64,000 nucleotides of DNA from Campylobacter jejuni. GTDB lineage: Bacteria; Campylobacterota; Campylobacteria; Campylobacterales; Campylobacteraceae. The notes under the pieces are model-generated. The model worked only from the letters and a program-made list of their open reading frames with translations, was not told where the DNA came from and did no database searches. The stretch spans positions 1,702,443 to 1,766,442 of the forward strand of contig NZ_LN831025.1 in NCBI RefSeq assembly GCF_001457695.1, read 5' to 3'. Shown here piece by piece: positions 38,765-48,922 of the stretch (its first letter is position 1; the number at the start of each line of letters is the position of its first letter). Made by a program: the position numbers and the translations under genes.

Positions 38765-39046
38765 TTACTTACCAATTTTCTTTTGCACAGAGCCTTTATG
38801 CCCTTTGAATGTGCGTGTTGGAGCAAATTCACCAAGTTTATAACCGATGTGATTTTCAGTAATATAAACCGGAATGAAGCTTTTACCATTATGAACATTA
38901 AATGTAAGTCCTATCATATCAGGAGTAATTGTGCTTCTTCTTGACCAAGTTTTAATTGGTTTATTATCATTAGCCTTTTTAGCAGCGATGACTTTTTTCA
39001 TTACATGATCATCAACAAAAGGACCTTTTTTTAGTGATCTAGCCAT
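38765..39046 (-). CDS. rpsS: 30S ribosomal protein S19
   Basis: S19 forms part of the small-subunit head with S13. The 93-residue protein begins [18 protein letters not shown] and contains [25 protein letters not shown] and [17 protein letters not shown], written here as conserved family segments. It lies one base after rplB and ten before rplV. Confidence 0.97.
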
Positions 39047-39047
39047 C

Positions 39048-39878
39048 TTACTTTCCTTTTCTTCTTGAAATTATTAGCTTATCGCTAGCTTTTTTACGAC
39101 GAGTTTTCGCACCTTTAGTTGGTTTACCCCATGGAGTTACTGGATGACGGCCTGAATTTTTCTTACCTTCACCCCCACCGTGCGGGTGATCTACTGGGTT
39201 CATTGCAGAACCACGAGTTTGCGGGCGGATACCTCTATGGCGATTTCTACCTGCTTTACCGATAGTTACATTAGCCCATTCTTCGTTACCTACTTCGCCG
39301 ATACTTGCCATACATTCAGCTAAAACTTGTCTCATTTCGCCGCTTGCAAGTCTTAAAATAACATATTTTTCTTCTTTACCCATAAGTTGTGCGTAAGCAC
39401 CCGCAGAACGAATCATTTGACCGCCTTTACCTGGCTTTAACTCAACATTATGAACAATAGTACCCACAGGAATGTTTTTAAGTTTCATTGCGTTACCTGG
39501 TTTAATATCAAGTCCGCTTTCAGCAGCTGCAACGATATCGCCAACGCTTAATCCACGTGGTTGAAGAATATATCTTTTTTCCCCATCTTTATAAGCAATC
39601 AAAGCAATTCTACAATTTCTATATGGATCATACTCGATTGCTTCTACTTTGCCTTCTATACCGAATTTACGACGTTTAAAATCAATAATTCTGTAAAGTT
39701 TTTTAGCACCCGCTTCTTTATGACGACTTGTAATTCTTCCATAGCTATTACGACCTGCGTGCACTGGAAGTTTAACAAGTAGTGAGCGCACACTTGGTTT
39801 AGCTGTAATATCTTCAGAACTTAAACCTGTGATATATCTTCTACTTGGAGTATATGGTTTATAAGTTTTAATTGCCAT
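39048..39878 (-). CDS. rplB: 50S ribosomal protein L2
   Basis: L2 supports subunit joining and peptidyl transfer. The 276-residue protein has the early [13 protein letters not shown], the [18 protein letters not shown] segment, and the essential C-terminal [14 protein letters not shown] with the conserved His. It starts one base after the rplW stop. Confidence 0.98.
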
Positions 39879-39879
39879 C

Positions 39880-40161
39880 TTAAGCCTCCGTATTTTCTAA
39901 GCTAACACCTTCAGGTAGCTTAACATAGAATTTTTTGTAATCGTTTCTTTGACCTAAACGACCTCTAAAACGCTTAACTTTTCCATCCATTCTTAATGAA
40001 TTGATGCTTTTTGGAGTTACACCAAAATACTCTTTTAAAACCGCTTTTAAGCCTGTTTTAGTCATCTTTGGTGAAGTTTGAATAACTACGACACCTTGCT
40101 CTTGCAAATTCAAACTTTTTTCTGTGTAAAGTATAGTCTTTATATCAGTAATATCTGCCAT
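39880..40161 (-). CDS. rplW: 50S ribosomal protein L23
   Basis: L23 sits at the tunnel exit and binds trigger factor and SRP. The 93-residue protein begins with [18 protein letters not shown] and has [21 protein letters not shown], as in the family. The start lies two bases after rplD. Confidence 0.97.
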
Positions 40162-40163
40162 AA

Positions 40164-40778
40164 TTATCCCTCTTTTGTAATAGATTCTAACGCTGATTTT
40201 TCTATGATAACAGCATTAAATACAGATACTAAATAAGCATTTACTTCAGTTACATCAACTACATAGCAATTTGCTAAATTTCTGTAAGCTAAAAGTGTTT
40301 TTTCATCTAGTAAATCTTTAACGATTAAAGCATCTTTGACGCCAAGTTTTTTAATCACAGCGTTTGCATCTTTTGTTTTACCACTTTCAATAGCCAAAGA
40401 ATCAGCAGTAAATAACGCTCCCTTAGCTGCTTTATCTGCTAAAGCTCTTTCAAGCGCCAATCTTTTTTGTTTTTTATTTACTTTTTGGAAGTAGTTTCTT
40501 TCATTTGTTGGACCAAAAGCAACCGCACCGCCTACCCAAACGTTAGTTCTTGTTGAACCCGCTCTAGCACCGCCACGACCTTTTTGTCTCCAAGGTTTTT
40601 TACCACCACCACTTACATCACTTCTACCTTTAGTATGAGCTGTATTTGCTCTTAAACTTGCAAGGTAAGATTTTACATATAAGTAAAGATTGTGTGGATT
40701 TACTTCCGCATATTTTGAAGGTAAATCAAGTTCACCTGCTTTTTCTAATTTATCATTTAAAACAACTACTTTACTCAT
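40164..40778 (-). CDS. rplD: 50S ribosomal protein L4
   Basis: L4 contacts the exit tunnel and, in E. coli, represses the S10 operon through its leader RNA. The 204-residue protein has the Arg/Gly-rich loop [20 protein letters not shown], diagnostic for L4, and the [15 protein letters not shown]-terminal region. Its start overlaps rplC by four bases (ATGA). Confidence 0.97.
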   Translation of the reverse strand: MSKVVVLNDKLEKAGELDLPSKYAEVNPHNLYLYVKSYLASLRANTAHTKGRSDVSGGGKKPWRQKGRGGARAGSTRTNVWVGGAVAFGPTNERNYFQKVNKKQKRLALERALADKAAKGALFTADSLAIESGKTKDANAVIKKLGVKDALIVKDLLDEKTLLAYRNLANCYVVDVTEVNAYLVSVFNAVIIEKSALESITKEG

Positions 40779-41350
40779 TTTGCAATCCTTATTTTACCCA
40801 TAGCACCATTATAACCTGGTACTGCACCTTTAACTACTAAAATTTTGTTTTCAGCATCATAAGATACAACTTCGTTTTTAACGGTCACTTTAGTATTTCC
40901 ATAGTGTCCTGCCATTTTCATACCTGGTTGAACACGACCTGGCCATTCTCTATTGCCAATAGATCCGTGGCGTCTGTGAAATCTAGAACCGTGACTTGCT
41001 GGACCCCCTGCGAAGTTATGTCTTTTCATAACACCGCTATAACCTCTACCTTTAGTGTTAAAGCTTACTTTTAAAATTTTTGCTTCATTTAATGGAGTTT
41101 CATCTAAATCTCCTGCTTCAGTATTTGCTACTTCTAAAGTCGCAAATCTATTGTATTCTGCAGAAAGATTATACTTTTTTTGTTGTCCTGCGACACATTT
41201 ATTACTTGCTTTACCTTTTGGATATGCTACTAAAGCCTTTCCGCCTTCAACTTCACATACTTTTGCATTTACAACTCTTAGTAAAGTTACAGCGATACTT
41301 GGATTAGTAATTGTTCTGCTCATTCCGATTTTTTCTACAATATATTCCAT
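40775..41350 (-). CDS. rplC: 50S ribosomal protein L3
   Basis: L3 begins large-subunit assembly and reaches the peptidyl-transferase centre. The 191-residue protein has [22 protein letters not shown] and [21 protein letters not shown], signatures of the family. It follows rpsJ by nine bases and overlaps rplD by four. Confidence 0.97.
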   Translation of the reverse strand: MEYIVEKIGMSRTITNPSIAVTLLRVVNAKVCEVEGGKALVAYPKGKASNKCVAGQQKKYNLSAEYNRFATLEVANTEAGDLDETPLNEAKILKVSFNTKGRGYSGVMKRHNFAGGPASHGSRFHRRHGSIGNREWPGRVQPGMKMAGHYGNTKVTVKNEVVSYDAENKILVVKGAVPGYNGAMGKIRIAK

Positions 41351-41359
41351 ATCTTATCC

Positions 41360-41671
41360 TTACTTACCCATAGCTCTTACTTCAACGCTTACTTCTGGCG
41401 CTAAATCAAGCTTAGTTAAAGAATCAACTGTATCTGGAGTCGCTGCTACTATATCTAGCATACGTGCGTGAATTCTTATTTCAAACTGCTCACGAGAATC
41501 TTTGTTAATGTGTGGAGATTTTAAAACTGTATAGCGTTTGATTTTAGTAGGCATTGGTATCGGACCTCTGATATCCGCACCTGTTCTTTTAACAGCTTCT
41601 ACGATTGCTGCAACTGTTCTGTCTAGTACTCGATGGTCATAAGCTTTTAGCTTAAGCCTAATTCTTTCCAT
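41360..41671 (-). CDS. rpsJ: 30S ribosomal protein S10
   Basis: S10 is the first gene of the operon; the protein also takes part in transcription antitermination as NusE. The 103-residue sequence has [40 protein letters not shown] and the C-terminal [12 protein letters not shown] ribosome site (AAAGGAA) precedes it, and a leader of about 55 bases with a hairpin separates it from the promoter. Confidence 0.98.
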   Translation of the reverse strand: MERIRLKLKAYDHRVLDRTVAAIVEAVKRTGADIRGPIPMPTKIKRYTVLKSPHINKDSREQFEIRIHARMLDIVAATPDTVDSLTKLDLAPEVSVEVRAMGK

Positions 41672-41694
41672 AATATTTCCTTTAAAAAGAACTC

Positions 41695-41711
41695 GTTAGT
41701 TAAAAACTAAC
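41695..41711 (-). promoter_or_regulatory. Hairpin in the S10 operon leader
   Basis: The leader RNA contains GTTAGTT-TTT-AACTAAC, a perfect 7-bp stem with a 3-base loop, roughly midway between the likely transcription start and rpsJ. It may tune translation or respond to a ribosomal protein, but it is far smaller than the L4-binding leader of E. coli. Confidence 0.4.
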
Positions 41712-41734
41712 CAATTTATAAAAATTGAAATGAG

Positions 41735-41763
41735 AGTATATAAAATCTTGTTTTCAAAGTCAA
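41735..41763 (-). promoter_or_regulatory. Sigma-70 promoter of the S10-spc operon
   Basis: On the minus strand TTGACT (41763-41758) and TATACT (41740-41735) are separated by 17 bases, a near-consensus sigma-70 promoter and far stronger than most in C. jejuni, which usually lack a -35. This fits high expression of the 21 genes down to secY. The predicted start is about 55 bases before rpsJ. Confidence 0.85.
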
Positions 41764-41868
41764 GGAATTTGATGAAATTTTTCTATTATTTTCCTTTTAA
41801 AAAGGATAAAAATAGAATTTTTAGAATTTAAAAATTATCATTATTTTTTAAATTTTTGCATATAATGG

Positions 41869-42630
41869 TCAATATCTTATTTCATTAAATTTCAAAAAAT
41901 CTCTTAATTTTTCATATTCTCCATTTTCCAAATAGCGATGTTTTCCCACCTTTAACATACCAAGATCTAAAGCCCCAAAAGCAACACGCTTAAGATCCAT
42001 GACTTCAAGATCAAAATGTCCAAAAAAGCGTCTAAGCTCTCTATTTTTACCTTCATTTATAACCACTCTAAGCTTAGTATAACCTCCACTTGATCCAAAA
42101 ATTTCAAAGTCTATAAAAGGAGCAAAACTCATAGAGGTGATTTTGGTTTTTGCGTGTGCGCCTTTTTTTTCATTTTTAATCTCAAGCCCATTTTGCATGG
42201 CTTCGATGACTTGTTTGCTCACCGTACCTTTAACTTTAAGGTAGTATTCTCTTTCTAAATCGCTATGCATTAAAGCATCAGCAATCACAGGAGAATCTGT
42301 AAGCAAAAGCAAGCCCTCGCTTGCATAATCCAGCCTACCTACGCTAAGCCAAGTACTAAATTGTCTTGGCAAGGTATCGTATATAGTTTTTCTTCCACGA
42401 TCGTCTTTTTTACTGACAATTTCACCTTTTTGTTTATGGTAGATTATCACGCTAAATTGCGTTCTTTTTTGCACTCTTTTGCCCTTAACAAAGACTTTAT
42501 CATCAAATTTAACTTCATCGCTTAAAAGGGCAATTTTGTTGTTTATTTTTACTAAGCCTTGTTTGATAAGTTCATCAGCTTCACGGCGTGAATAACGAGT
42601 GTTATGGGATATAAATTTATTAATTCTCAT
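41869..42630 (-). CDS. rluB: 23S rRNA pseudouridine synthase, RsuA/RluB family
   Basis: The protein converts a uridine of rRNA to pseudouridine. Its 253 residues start with an S4 RNA-binding domain (RINKFISHNTRYSRREADEL) and then the RsuA/RluB catalytic domain with SVGRLDYASEGLLLLTDS, where the Asp is catalytic, and KEGKNRELRRF-like NEGKNRELRRFFGHF. RluB is likely but RluE/F-type target sites cannot be excluded. It follows RNase J by 34 bases; its 3' end faces the S10 promoter region. Confidence 0.87.
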   Translation of the reverse strand: MRINKFISHNTRYSRREADELIKQGLVKINNKIALLSDEVKFDDKVFVKGKRVQKRTQFSVIIYHKQKGEIVSKKDDRGRKTIYDTLPRQFSTWLSVGRLDYASEGLLLLTDSPVIADALMHSDLEREYYLKVKGTVSKQVIEAMQNGLEIKNEKKGAHAKTKITSMSFAPFIDFEIFGSSGGYTKLRVVINEGKNRELRRFFGHFDLEVMDLKRVAFGALDLGMLKVGKHRYLENGEYEKLRDFLKFNEIRY

Positions 42631-42664
42631 TTGATCTTCCTTAAAAGGGCGTTTTTGCCCTTTT

Positions 42665-44653
42665 TTACATTACAAAAATAGTTGGAACTATGGTTGGGTA
42701 TTTTTTAATCTTTCTAAAGATATGTTTTCTTAAGACTTGGCGGATTTGATTTTCTAAAAATCTTGGATCATTGAGTACTTCATCTTTAACATTGATGAAA
42801 AATTGTCCTAAAACTTCAGCCATATCTTTGCTAAAAGCATGATCGTGTTTGTCAGCTACTAACCCATAGCTAAATACTCTTGGTTTATTGATCAGTGTTT
42901 TTGTGGCTTTGTCAATTTGTGCGATAATAACCACTATGCCACTATCTGCAAGTTTTTGGCGATCTATAACTACATCATCGGCGATTTGTTTGTTGATTTG
43001 ATTATCTACAAAAACTTTACCTGTTTTTACGGTTTTTATGCGTTTGACATATTTTTGGCAAAGTTCTACTTGATCGCCATCACTCATAAGATAAATATTT
43101 CTTTCAGGGATACCGCACTTCATCGCTGTTTCTTTGTGTTTAGTGATGTGATTGTATTCTCCATGAACCGGTAAGAAAAATTTAGGTTTGGTAAGGGTTA
43201 GCATAAGTTTTTGCTCTTCTATACTAGCGTGTCCGCTTACATGAATTTCACTAAATTCTTGATACGCTACTTTAGCTCCTGCTTTTAAAAGATAGTCAAG
43301 CACCGCAGAAACACTTGCTTCATTTCCTGGTATGGCTTTAGCTGAAATAATCACTTGATCTGTAGGTTTGATTTTTATAAATTTATGCTCATCAGTTGCC
43401 ATTCTATAAAGCGCACTCATGGTTTCGCCTTGACTTCCTGTAGTTACGATAAGCACTTCATTGTCTTTATATTTGCTTACTTCATCAGCATCGATGAAAA
43501 TTTTTCTATCAAGTTTGATGTAGCCTAATTCCATAGTGGTATAAAGATTTCTTTCCATAGAACGACCGATCACACAAACTTTTCTGCCGTATTTTAAACC
43601 ATAAGTGATAGCCTGATAAACACGGTGGATATTAGAACTAAAAGTACTCATGATCACCCTGCCTTTGGTACGTGCAAAAATTTGATCAAAAGTTGGCCCT
43701 ACAGAGCTTTCACTTTTTGTATAACCTTCTTTGTACGAATTTGTACTATCGCTTAAAAGACATAAAACCCCTTCTTCTCCATAATGTGCCAAACGTCCTA
43801 AGTCTGTTGGATAGCCATCGATTGGGGTTTGATCAATTTTAAAATCACCTGTGTGGATAATAGTTCCTGCTTTTGTTTTGATCGCAAGTGCTGAAGCATC
43901 AATGATAGAATGTGTGATATGAATCCACTCTATATCAAATTCGCCTATCTCATAAACACGGCGTTTTTCTACAGGGCGAAACCATTTGCGTTCTGCTTTT
44001 AAGCCATGTTCTTCAAATTTGTTTGAAATCATTCCTAAAGCCAAAGGTGTAGCGTAGATAGGAAATTGGAATTCTTTAAAGAAATAAGGCACTGCACCGA
44101 TATGATCTTCGTGTGCATGAGTGATCACTATACCACGAATTTTATCTTTAATTTTTCTTACATAGTCAAAATCAGGGATGATAATATCTACCCCATGCAT
44201 AGTTCCATCAGGAAAACTCATACCTATATCTACTATAATTGCGTCTTTATTGGTTTCAAAAACACTGATATTTCCACCAATTTCTCCTAAACCTCCTAAA
44301 GGAGTGATGCGGATTTTATGCTCGCTAGAATTATTATATTTTAAAGGGTGTAAGCGGTTTTCATGTGAAACACGGTTAGCTTCTATACATTCTGCAAGAG
44401 CGATTTGCCAATCTTCATTACCTGTGAGTTTTGAAGGAAGATTGCGATTTTTCTTCTTTTTTTTCTCAGTTTTATTTTCTGAGTTTTCAGAATTTTCCTT
44501 GTTGGAATTTTGATCAATTTTTGGAGTATCATTTTCATTTTGCAAAGAATCAGCTAATTTTTTTCTACGATTTTTATATTTATAGCGTTTATTGTTTTTT
44601 GAATTTGAGTTCGGATTTTGTTTGTTTTTATTTATCTCTTTGTTTTCGTCCAT
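42665..44653 (-). CDS. rnj: Ribonuclease J
   Basis: RNase J is a metallo-beta-lactamase endo- and 5'-exonuclease central to RNA decay in Campylobacter and Helicobacter. The 662-residue protein has the zinc motif THAHEDHIGA (residues 178-187), HTGDFKIDQTPIDG and the beta-CASP region with VSGHASIEEQ. Residues 1-75 are an extra Lys/Asn-rich, probably disordered tail that is typical of this group and absent in Bacillus. The start lies within the last 26 bases of ksgA. The gene is essential or nearly so in relatives, by family knowledge. Confidence 0.95.
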   Translation of the reverse strand: MDENKEINKNKQNPNSNSKNNKRYKYKNRRKKLADSLQNENDTPKIDQNSNKENSENSENKTEKKKKKNRNLPSKLTGNEDWQIALAECIEANRVSHENRLHPLKYNNSSEHKIRITPLGGLGEIGGNISVFETNKDAIIVDIGMSFPDGTMHGVDIIIPDFDYVRKIKDKIRGIVITHAHEDHIGAVPYFFKEFQFPIYATPLALGMISNKFEEHGLKAERKWFRPVEKRRVYEIGEFDIEWIHITHSIIDASALAIKTKAGTIIHTGDFKIDQTPIDGYPTDLGRLAHYGEEGVLCLLSDSTNSYKEGYTKSESSVGPTFDQIFARTKGRVIMSTFSSNIHRVYQAITYGLKYGRKVCVIGRSMERNLYTTMELGYIKLDRKIFIDADEVSKYKDNEVLIVTTGSQGETMSALYRMATDEHKFIKIKPTDQVIISAKAIPGNEASVSAVLDYLLKAGAKVAYQEFSEIHVSGHASIEEQKLMLTLTKPKFFLPVHGEYNHITKHKETAMKCGIPERNIYLMSDGDQVELCQKYVKRIKTVKTGKVFVDNQINKQIADDVVIDRQKLADSGIVVIIAQIDKATKTLINKPRVFSYGLVADKHDHAFSKDMAEVLGQFFINVKDEVLNDPRFLENQIRQVLRKHIFRKIKKYPTIVPTIFVM

Positions 44654-45428
44654 ATTTATCCTTTAATTTGTCATAAATTTTAAGGTATGAATCAACGCAA
44701 ATTTCATGTGGTCTGATGTTTTCTTTTAAGCCAAGGGTGCTTAAAACTTCTAAAACTTTTGCTTTATATGTTTTTAAATTTCCTAAGAGTTGTTTTCTAG
44801 GAGCTTTAAAACAGTCTTTTAGAAAATTTTTGAAATTTTCTATTTCGCAAAGTTCATTAAAATCCTTAGTTTTAATCAAACTCATTACCGCTGATATAAC
44901 TTTTGGCGGCGGATTAAAACATTGTGGATCAACATCAAAAAGTATTTTTCTTTCGCAAATCATTGCACTTAAAACACCTAAGGAAGAAAACTCACTATTT
45001 CCTTCTTTAGCGCAGAATTTTTCAGCCATTTCTTTTTGCACCATTACAATAAGCCCTAGACAATTTTTATCTTCTAAAGCTTTTAATATAATGTGACTTG
45101 CAACATAATAAGGCAAATTTGCAACCAAAAAATATGGTTTTTCATCAAGACTAGGATTAAAAGCTTCGCTTGCGTCTTGATGGATCAAGTTAAATTTTCC
45201 ACATTCAAGTTCTTTTTGAAATTTCTTTTTTAAAATAGGTATAAGATCATTATCGATTTCATAAGCTTTTACTTGAGAAATTTTTAAAAGTTCTTGCGTT
45301 AAATCACCTAAGCCAGGCCCAATCTCAATGATATTGTTCATCTCTTTGGGTATGGCTTGGATGATTTTTGCTAATACGCTTTTATCGATTAAAAAATTTT
45401 GTCCGTATTGTTTTTTTGCTTTAACCAT
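44628..45428 (-). CDS. ksgA: 16S rRNA dimethyladenosine transferase KsgA
   Basis: KsgA dimethylates two adenines near the 3' end of 16S rRNA (A1518 and A1519). The 266-residue protein has the opening KKQYGQNFLIDKSVLAKI, the SAM site IEIGPGLGDLTQELL, and the catalytic NLPYYVASHII. It heads the ksgA-RNase J-rluB unit; the start of RNase J lies inside its 3' end (26-base overlap). A short gap of 79 bases separates it from the divergent gene. Confidence 0.96.
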   Translation of the reverse strand: MVKAKKQYGQNFLIDKSVLAKIIQAIPKEMNNIIEIGPGLGDLTQELLKISQVKAYEIDNDLIPILKKKFQKELECGKFNLIHQDASEAFNPSLDEKPYFLVANLPYYVASHIILKALEDKNCLGLIVMVQKEMAEKFCAKEGNSEFSSLGVLSAMICERKILFDVDPQCFNPPPKVISAVMSLIKTKDFNELCEIENFKNFLKDCFKAPRKQLLGNLKTYKAKVLEVLSTLGLKENIRPHEICVDSYLKIYDKLKDKYGRKQRDK

Positions 45429-45507
45429 AAGAAATAATTTTATCTAAAAATTCTTAATTAAGTCTTTTTAGGTAGAATTATTTTTGTAAAATTTCATAAG
45501 GATCAAA

Positions 45508-46044
45508 ATGATTGTTTGTGCGGGTGGAAATGAAAATTTTTCTTTTGCAAAAGCTATAGGTATAGGTTTGGTTGAATCAGCTTTTCATTTGGGTCAACTT
45601 TGCTTCAAAGAAAAACCATCAAAACTTATATTTATAGGAACTTGTGGGCTTTATGATAAAGGAGAAATTTTAGAAATTTATAGAAGTTCATATGCTTTTA
45701 ATGTAGAATTTTCTAAAATTTCACACGCTTTTTATACTCCTACAAAATATGAAATTTGTTTAGAAAAAGAAAATGTTTCTCGTGAAACAATCAAGATCAA
45801 TTCTTCAAATTATATTTGTCAAAATTCAAAAGCAGCAAAAGAATTTTCGAAATTAGGTTTTTTTGCAGAAAATATGGAAGCCTTTTCTGTTTTGAGCGTA
45901 GCTAAAAATTTAAATATTGATGCAGAGTGTATTTTGTGTGCAACAAATTTTTGCAATGAAAATGCTCACGAAGATTTTATAAAAAATCATCAAAAGGCAA
46001 AAGAAAAATTAGAAGAATACTTAAAAAAATATCATTATATTTAA
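45508..46044 (+). CDS. Purine-nucleoside phosphorylase/Pfs-like protein
   Basis: This 178-residue protein resembles a reduced nucleoside phosphorylase (PNP/UDP family): it starts [20 protein letters not shown], has [11 protein letters not shown] and the [15 protein letters not shown] segment that in MTA/SAH nucleosidases holds the ribose-binding Met-Glu pair. It is shorter than Pfs (about 230), so some active-site parts may be missing and the substrate is uncertain. It precedes rlmN by 22 bases and has an AAGGAT ribosome site. Family membership is good; activity is inference. Confidence 0.75.
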   Translation: MIVCAGGNENFSFAKAIGIGLVESAFHLGQLCFKEKPSKLIFIGTCGLYDKGEILEIYRSSYAFNVEFSKISHAFYTPTKYEICLEKENVSRETIKINSSNYICQNSKAAKEFSKLGFFAENMEAFSVLSVAKNLNIDAECILCATNFCNENAHEDFIKNHQKAKEKLEEYLKKYHYI

Positions 46045-46066
46045 AAATTCAAAAAGGAAAATAATT

Positions 46067-47137
46067 TTGAAAGAGCTTGTTAATATTTTAGATTTTTTAC
46101 CTGAAGAATTAGGAGAAAAAATCAAACCGATGTTTCGCGTGAAACAAATTTATCAATGGATTTATCAAAAATACGCCAATAATTTTTCTGATATGTCAAG
46201 TTTACCAAAAGATCTACGTTTAGAACTTGCGCAAAATTTTCATTTCTCTCCTGTAAAATGTGTTAAAAATGAGCAAAGTAAAGATGGAAGTATAAAATAT
46301 CTTTTTGAACTTATCGATGGTTTAAGGGTAGAAAGCGTGCTTTTACCTATGAAAAAAGAAAAAATAAACACAGAAGGCAAAAGAATTTCTCATGCGAGAT
46401 ACACTATCTGTGTTTCTTCTCAAGTGGGTTGTAAAAGTGGCTGTAGTTTTTGTCTTACCGCTAAAGGTGGCTTGAAAAGAAATTTAAGCACAGGAGAGAT
46501 AGTTGGACAAATTTTATGGATCAAAAAACAAAACAATATCCCTTACGAACGCCGTGTAAATATAGTATATATGGGTATGGGCGAGCCTTTGGATAATCTT
46601 AAAAATGTTTCTAAAGCGGTAAAAATTTTAGCACAAAATGATGGGCTTGCCATAAGTCCTCGCCGTCAAACCATCAGTACTAGCGGTTTGGCAAAACAAA
46701 TCAAAGAATTAGGTCAAATGAATTTAGGTGTTTTACTTGCTATATCATTGCATGCAGTTAATGATGAGCTTCGAACCGAACTTATGCCTATCAATAAAGC
46801 TTATAATATCGCTGCGATTATGGATGCGGTGCGTGAATTTCCTATAGATCAAAGAAAAAGGGTAATGTTTGAATATCTTTTAATTGATGGTATCAATGAT
46901 AAGCTTGAACACGCTAAAGAATTAGTCAAGCTTTTAAATGGCATTAAAGCTAAAGTGAATTTAATACTCTTTAATCCGCATGAAGGAAGCTTATATAAAC
47001 GCCCTAGTTTAGAAAACGCGATTAAATTTCAAGATTTACTCAGCAATAAAGGTGTAACTTGTACTATAAGAGAAAGTAAAGGGCTTGATATCTCAGCTGC
47101 TTGTGGACAGCTTAAAGAAAGGGCAAAAGAACAATGA
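46067..47137 (+). CDS. rlmN: 23S rRNA (A2503-C2)/tRNA methyltransferase RlmN
   Basis: RlmN is a radical SAM enzyme that methylates C2 of A2503 in 23S rRNA and A37 of some tRNAs. The 356-residue protein has the cluster motif [17 protein letters not shown], and the C-terminal Cys in SAACGQL that forms the methyl-carrying intermediate, plus a second Cys region near TCTIRESKG. The start is TTG at 46067, eight bases after AAAGGA; no ATG fits the family start. It overlaps the small membrane protein by four bases (ATGA). Confidence 0.95.
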   Translation: MKELVNILDFLPEELGEKIKPMFRVKQIYQWIYQKYANNFSDMSSLPKDLRLELAQNFHFSPVKCVKNEQSKDGSIKYLFELIDGLRVESVLLPMKKEKINTEGKRISHARYTICVSSQVGCKSGCSFCLTAKGGLKRNLSTGEIVGQILWIKKQNNIPYERRVNIVYMGMGEPLDNLKNVSKAVKILAQNDGLAISPRRQTISTSGLAKQIKELGQMNLGVLLAISLHAVNDELRTELMPINKAYNIAAIMDAVREFPIDQRKRVMFEYLLIDGINDKLEHAKELVKLLNGIKAKVNLILFNPHEGSLYKRPSLENAIKFQDLLSNKGVTCTIRESKGLDISAACGQLKERAKEQ

Positions 47138-47232
47138 CAATGCTAGATATTTTTGAAATCGTTTTTATAACAGCTGTTGTGATTATAGGTTTTGGTGGAA
47201 TTGTTTTTGTAGTAACAAAAGAAAAAAAATAA
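47134..47232 (+). CDS. Small single-helix membrane protein, 32 residues
   Basis: An ATG overlapping the rlmN stop (ATGA) opens 32 codons to a TAA at 47230-47232. The product is one hydrophobic helix ([19 protein letters not shown]) with a short Lys-rich cytoplasmic end (TKEKK). The overlap implies translational coupling. Position matches a tiny conserved gene of C. jejuni I remember after rlmN. The function is unknown; it could anchor or regulate a partner. Confidence 0.65.
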   Translation: MTMLDIFEIVFITAVVIIGFGGIVFVVTKEKK

Positions 47233-47245
47233 TTATTACATTTAA

Positions 47246-47322
47246 TGGTGTCAAGGGGGAGACTTGAACTCCCGACCTCCGGCTTATGAGACCAGCGCTC
47301 TAACCAGCTGAGCTACCCTGAC
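47246..47322 (-). tRNA. tRNA with CAT anticodon (Met or Ile-lysidine)
   Basis: The minus strand reads GTCAGGGTAGCTCAGCTGG and ends CCTTGACACCA. The anticodon stem-loop CTGGT-CTCATAA-GCCGG gives CAT. Such genes are initiator Met, elongator Met or Ile (lysidine-modified); the absence of three G-C pairs in the anticodon stem argues against initiator. I cannot decide between the other two. Confidence 0.9.
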
Positions 47323-47457
47323 TAAAAATAAAAATATAATTATACTACTTTTTACTAAAAATTTTCTGATTTTTTAAAAAAATAATTTTATTTTCAATAT
47401 TTAAAAAATTTCTTTATTTTTAAAGCTTTTATAGATATAATGAACGCTTTATTTCAT

Positions 47458-47545
47458 AGACAGGTGTCCGAGCGGTTGAAGGAGCACGCCTGGAACGCGT
47501 GTAAAGTGCAAGCTTTCGAGGGTTCGAATCCCTTCCTGTCTGCCA
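47458..47545 (+). tRNA. tRNA-Ser (anticodon GGA)
   Basis: Starts AGACAGGTGTCCGAGCGG and ends CCTGTCTGCCA, with the long variable arm of a type II tRNA. The anticodon loop CTGGAAC gives GGA. CCA is encoded. It flanks the inserted glycosyltransferase remnant. Confidence 0.93.
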
Positions 47546-47658
47546 TTCTTATTTTTAATATTTAAAATATTATTGTTTTGTCAAAAGTTATTTTATTGTT
47601 TATAAATTCTTAAATTTTTGATAAAATATTAAAAATTTTATTTATTAGGTTTTTTATA

Positions 47659-48602
47659 ATGCTACAATCAAGACTTTTAATGAATTTAAAAGGAATAGGA
47701 ATATCTTTTATACCAAGATATTTTTCAAATAAATTTAGATAAAATTTTTAATGATATTTTAAAATACAATATTAAAGACTTAGAAGAAATACAAACTCGA
47801 GTTAAATATTATAATCAAATAAATGAATTTTTTACACCTACAGCAAAGGAAAAAATAGGAAAATTTCCTTTTAAAAGCACCTCTTATGCTTTTGATGCTT
47901 ATGAAATCAGTAAATACTTTAAAGATGAATTTTTATGGAATAAAGAATTTGGCGATGTAAGACATACTTTTAAAGAAGCAACTATTTGCAAATCGAGATC
48001 TTTGGAAAATAATATAAATAATATTTTATTAAAACTTGATAAAAATAGGCACTTTTGCTTTTTAAAAGATAACATAAACTATGAAAATAAAAAGGATATA
48101 GCGATATTTAGAGGAGCAGTATATCAAAAACATCGAAAAGAATTTTTTGATTCTTATTTTGGTAGAACTTTTTGCGATATAGGAGATACTTCAAAACAAC
48201 CTAGCCAATGGAAAAAAAACTTTTTAAACAAAAAAGAACAAATGAAATATAAATTTATAATTTCTTTAGAGGGTAACGATGTAGCAAGCAACTTAAAATG
48301 GGCTATGAATTCTAATTCTTTAGTTTTAGCTCCAAAAATAACTTGCGAAACTTGGTTTATGGAAGGAACTTTAAAACAAAATTATCACTTTGCTTTGATT
48401 GATAATGAGAATTTGTCAGCAGTAATTGAATATTTTAAAAGTCGCCCAAAAGATGCATTGGAAATTATTAATAATGCTCATCAATATATTAAGAAATTTT
48501 TAAGAATTCCATATAGGAATTTTGGTTTTGACCAAATATTTTTATTACTCTAGACAACTTGAACTTAACAAAAAAAGAGATATTTTAGAATTAATCAAAT
48601 AG
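47659..48602 (+). pseudogene. Decayed GT90 (LpsA/CAP10-like) glycosyltransferase
   Basis: An ATG at 47659 starts MLQSRLLMNLKGIGIS but stops at 47742 in that frame. The +1 frame reads on without a break from about 47723 (FQINLDKIFNDILKYN) to 48553, and a further shift near 48535 gives an end TKYFYYSRQLELNKKRDILELIK with a stop at 48600-48602. The conserved part, FRGAVYQKHR and KFIISLEGNDVASNLKWAM followed by CETWFMEGTL, matches GT90 sugar transferases such as LpsA/CAP10. Joined, it is about 310 residues. It lies between tRNA-Ser and tRNA-Ala, a common site for extra genes; a role in lipooligosaccharide decoration is a guess. Confidence 0.7.
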
Positions 48603-48740
48603 TAAATTACTCTCATTAATTCTCTAATTTTTCATAAAAAATAAATCTTTTTATACATATATTACATCATAAATTAAAAATTTGATTTTAGTTTTCAGCC
48701 AAAAACAAGTAATATTGCGATAAAATCTCAGACTTATAAA

Positions 48741-48816
48741 GGGGCATTAGCTCAGCTGGGAGAGCACAACGCTGGCAGCGTTGGGGTCAGCGGTTCGAAC
48801 CCGCTATGCTCCACCA
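48741..48816 (+). tRNA. tRNA-Ala (anticodon GGC)
   Basis: Starts GGGGCATTAGCTCAGCTGG and ends ATGCTCCACCA with CCA encoded. The anticodon stem-loop CGCTGGCAGCG gives GGC. It is followed after three bases by tRNA-Val. Confidence 0.94.
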
Positions 48817-48819
48817 TAT

Positions 48820-48895
48820 GGTTCCGTAGCTCAGCTGGTAGAGCACTACCTTGACATGGTAGTGGCCGTTGGTTCAAGTCCAATCGGAGCCACCA
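48820..48895 (+). tRNA. tRNA-Val (anticodon GAC)
   Basis: Starts GGTTCCGTAGCTCAGCTGG and ends CGGAGCCACCA. The anticodon loop CTTGACA gives GAC. The acetyltransferase gene begins 28 bases downstream. Confidence 0.94.
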
Positions 48896-48922
48896 TCACC
48901 CTTCCTTATACAAAGGATTATC

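Noticed and set aside
48869..48922. Upstream extension of the acetyltransferase into tRNA-Val
   Set aside because: These codons lie in a structural tRNA; the ATG at 48923 with AAAGGA is the sound start.
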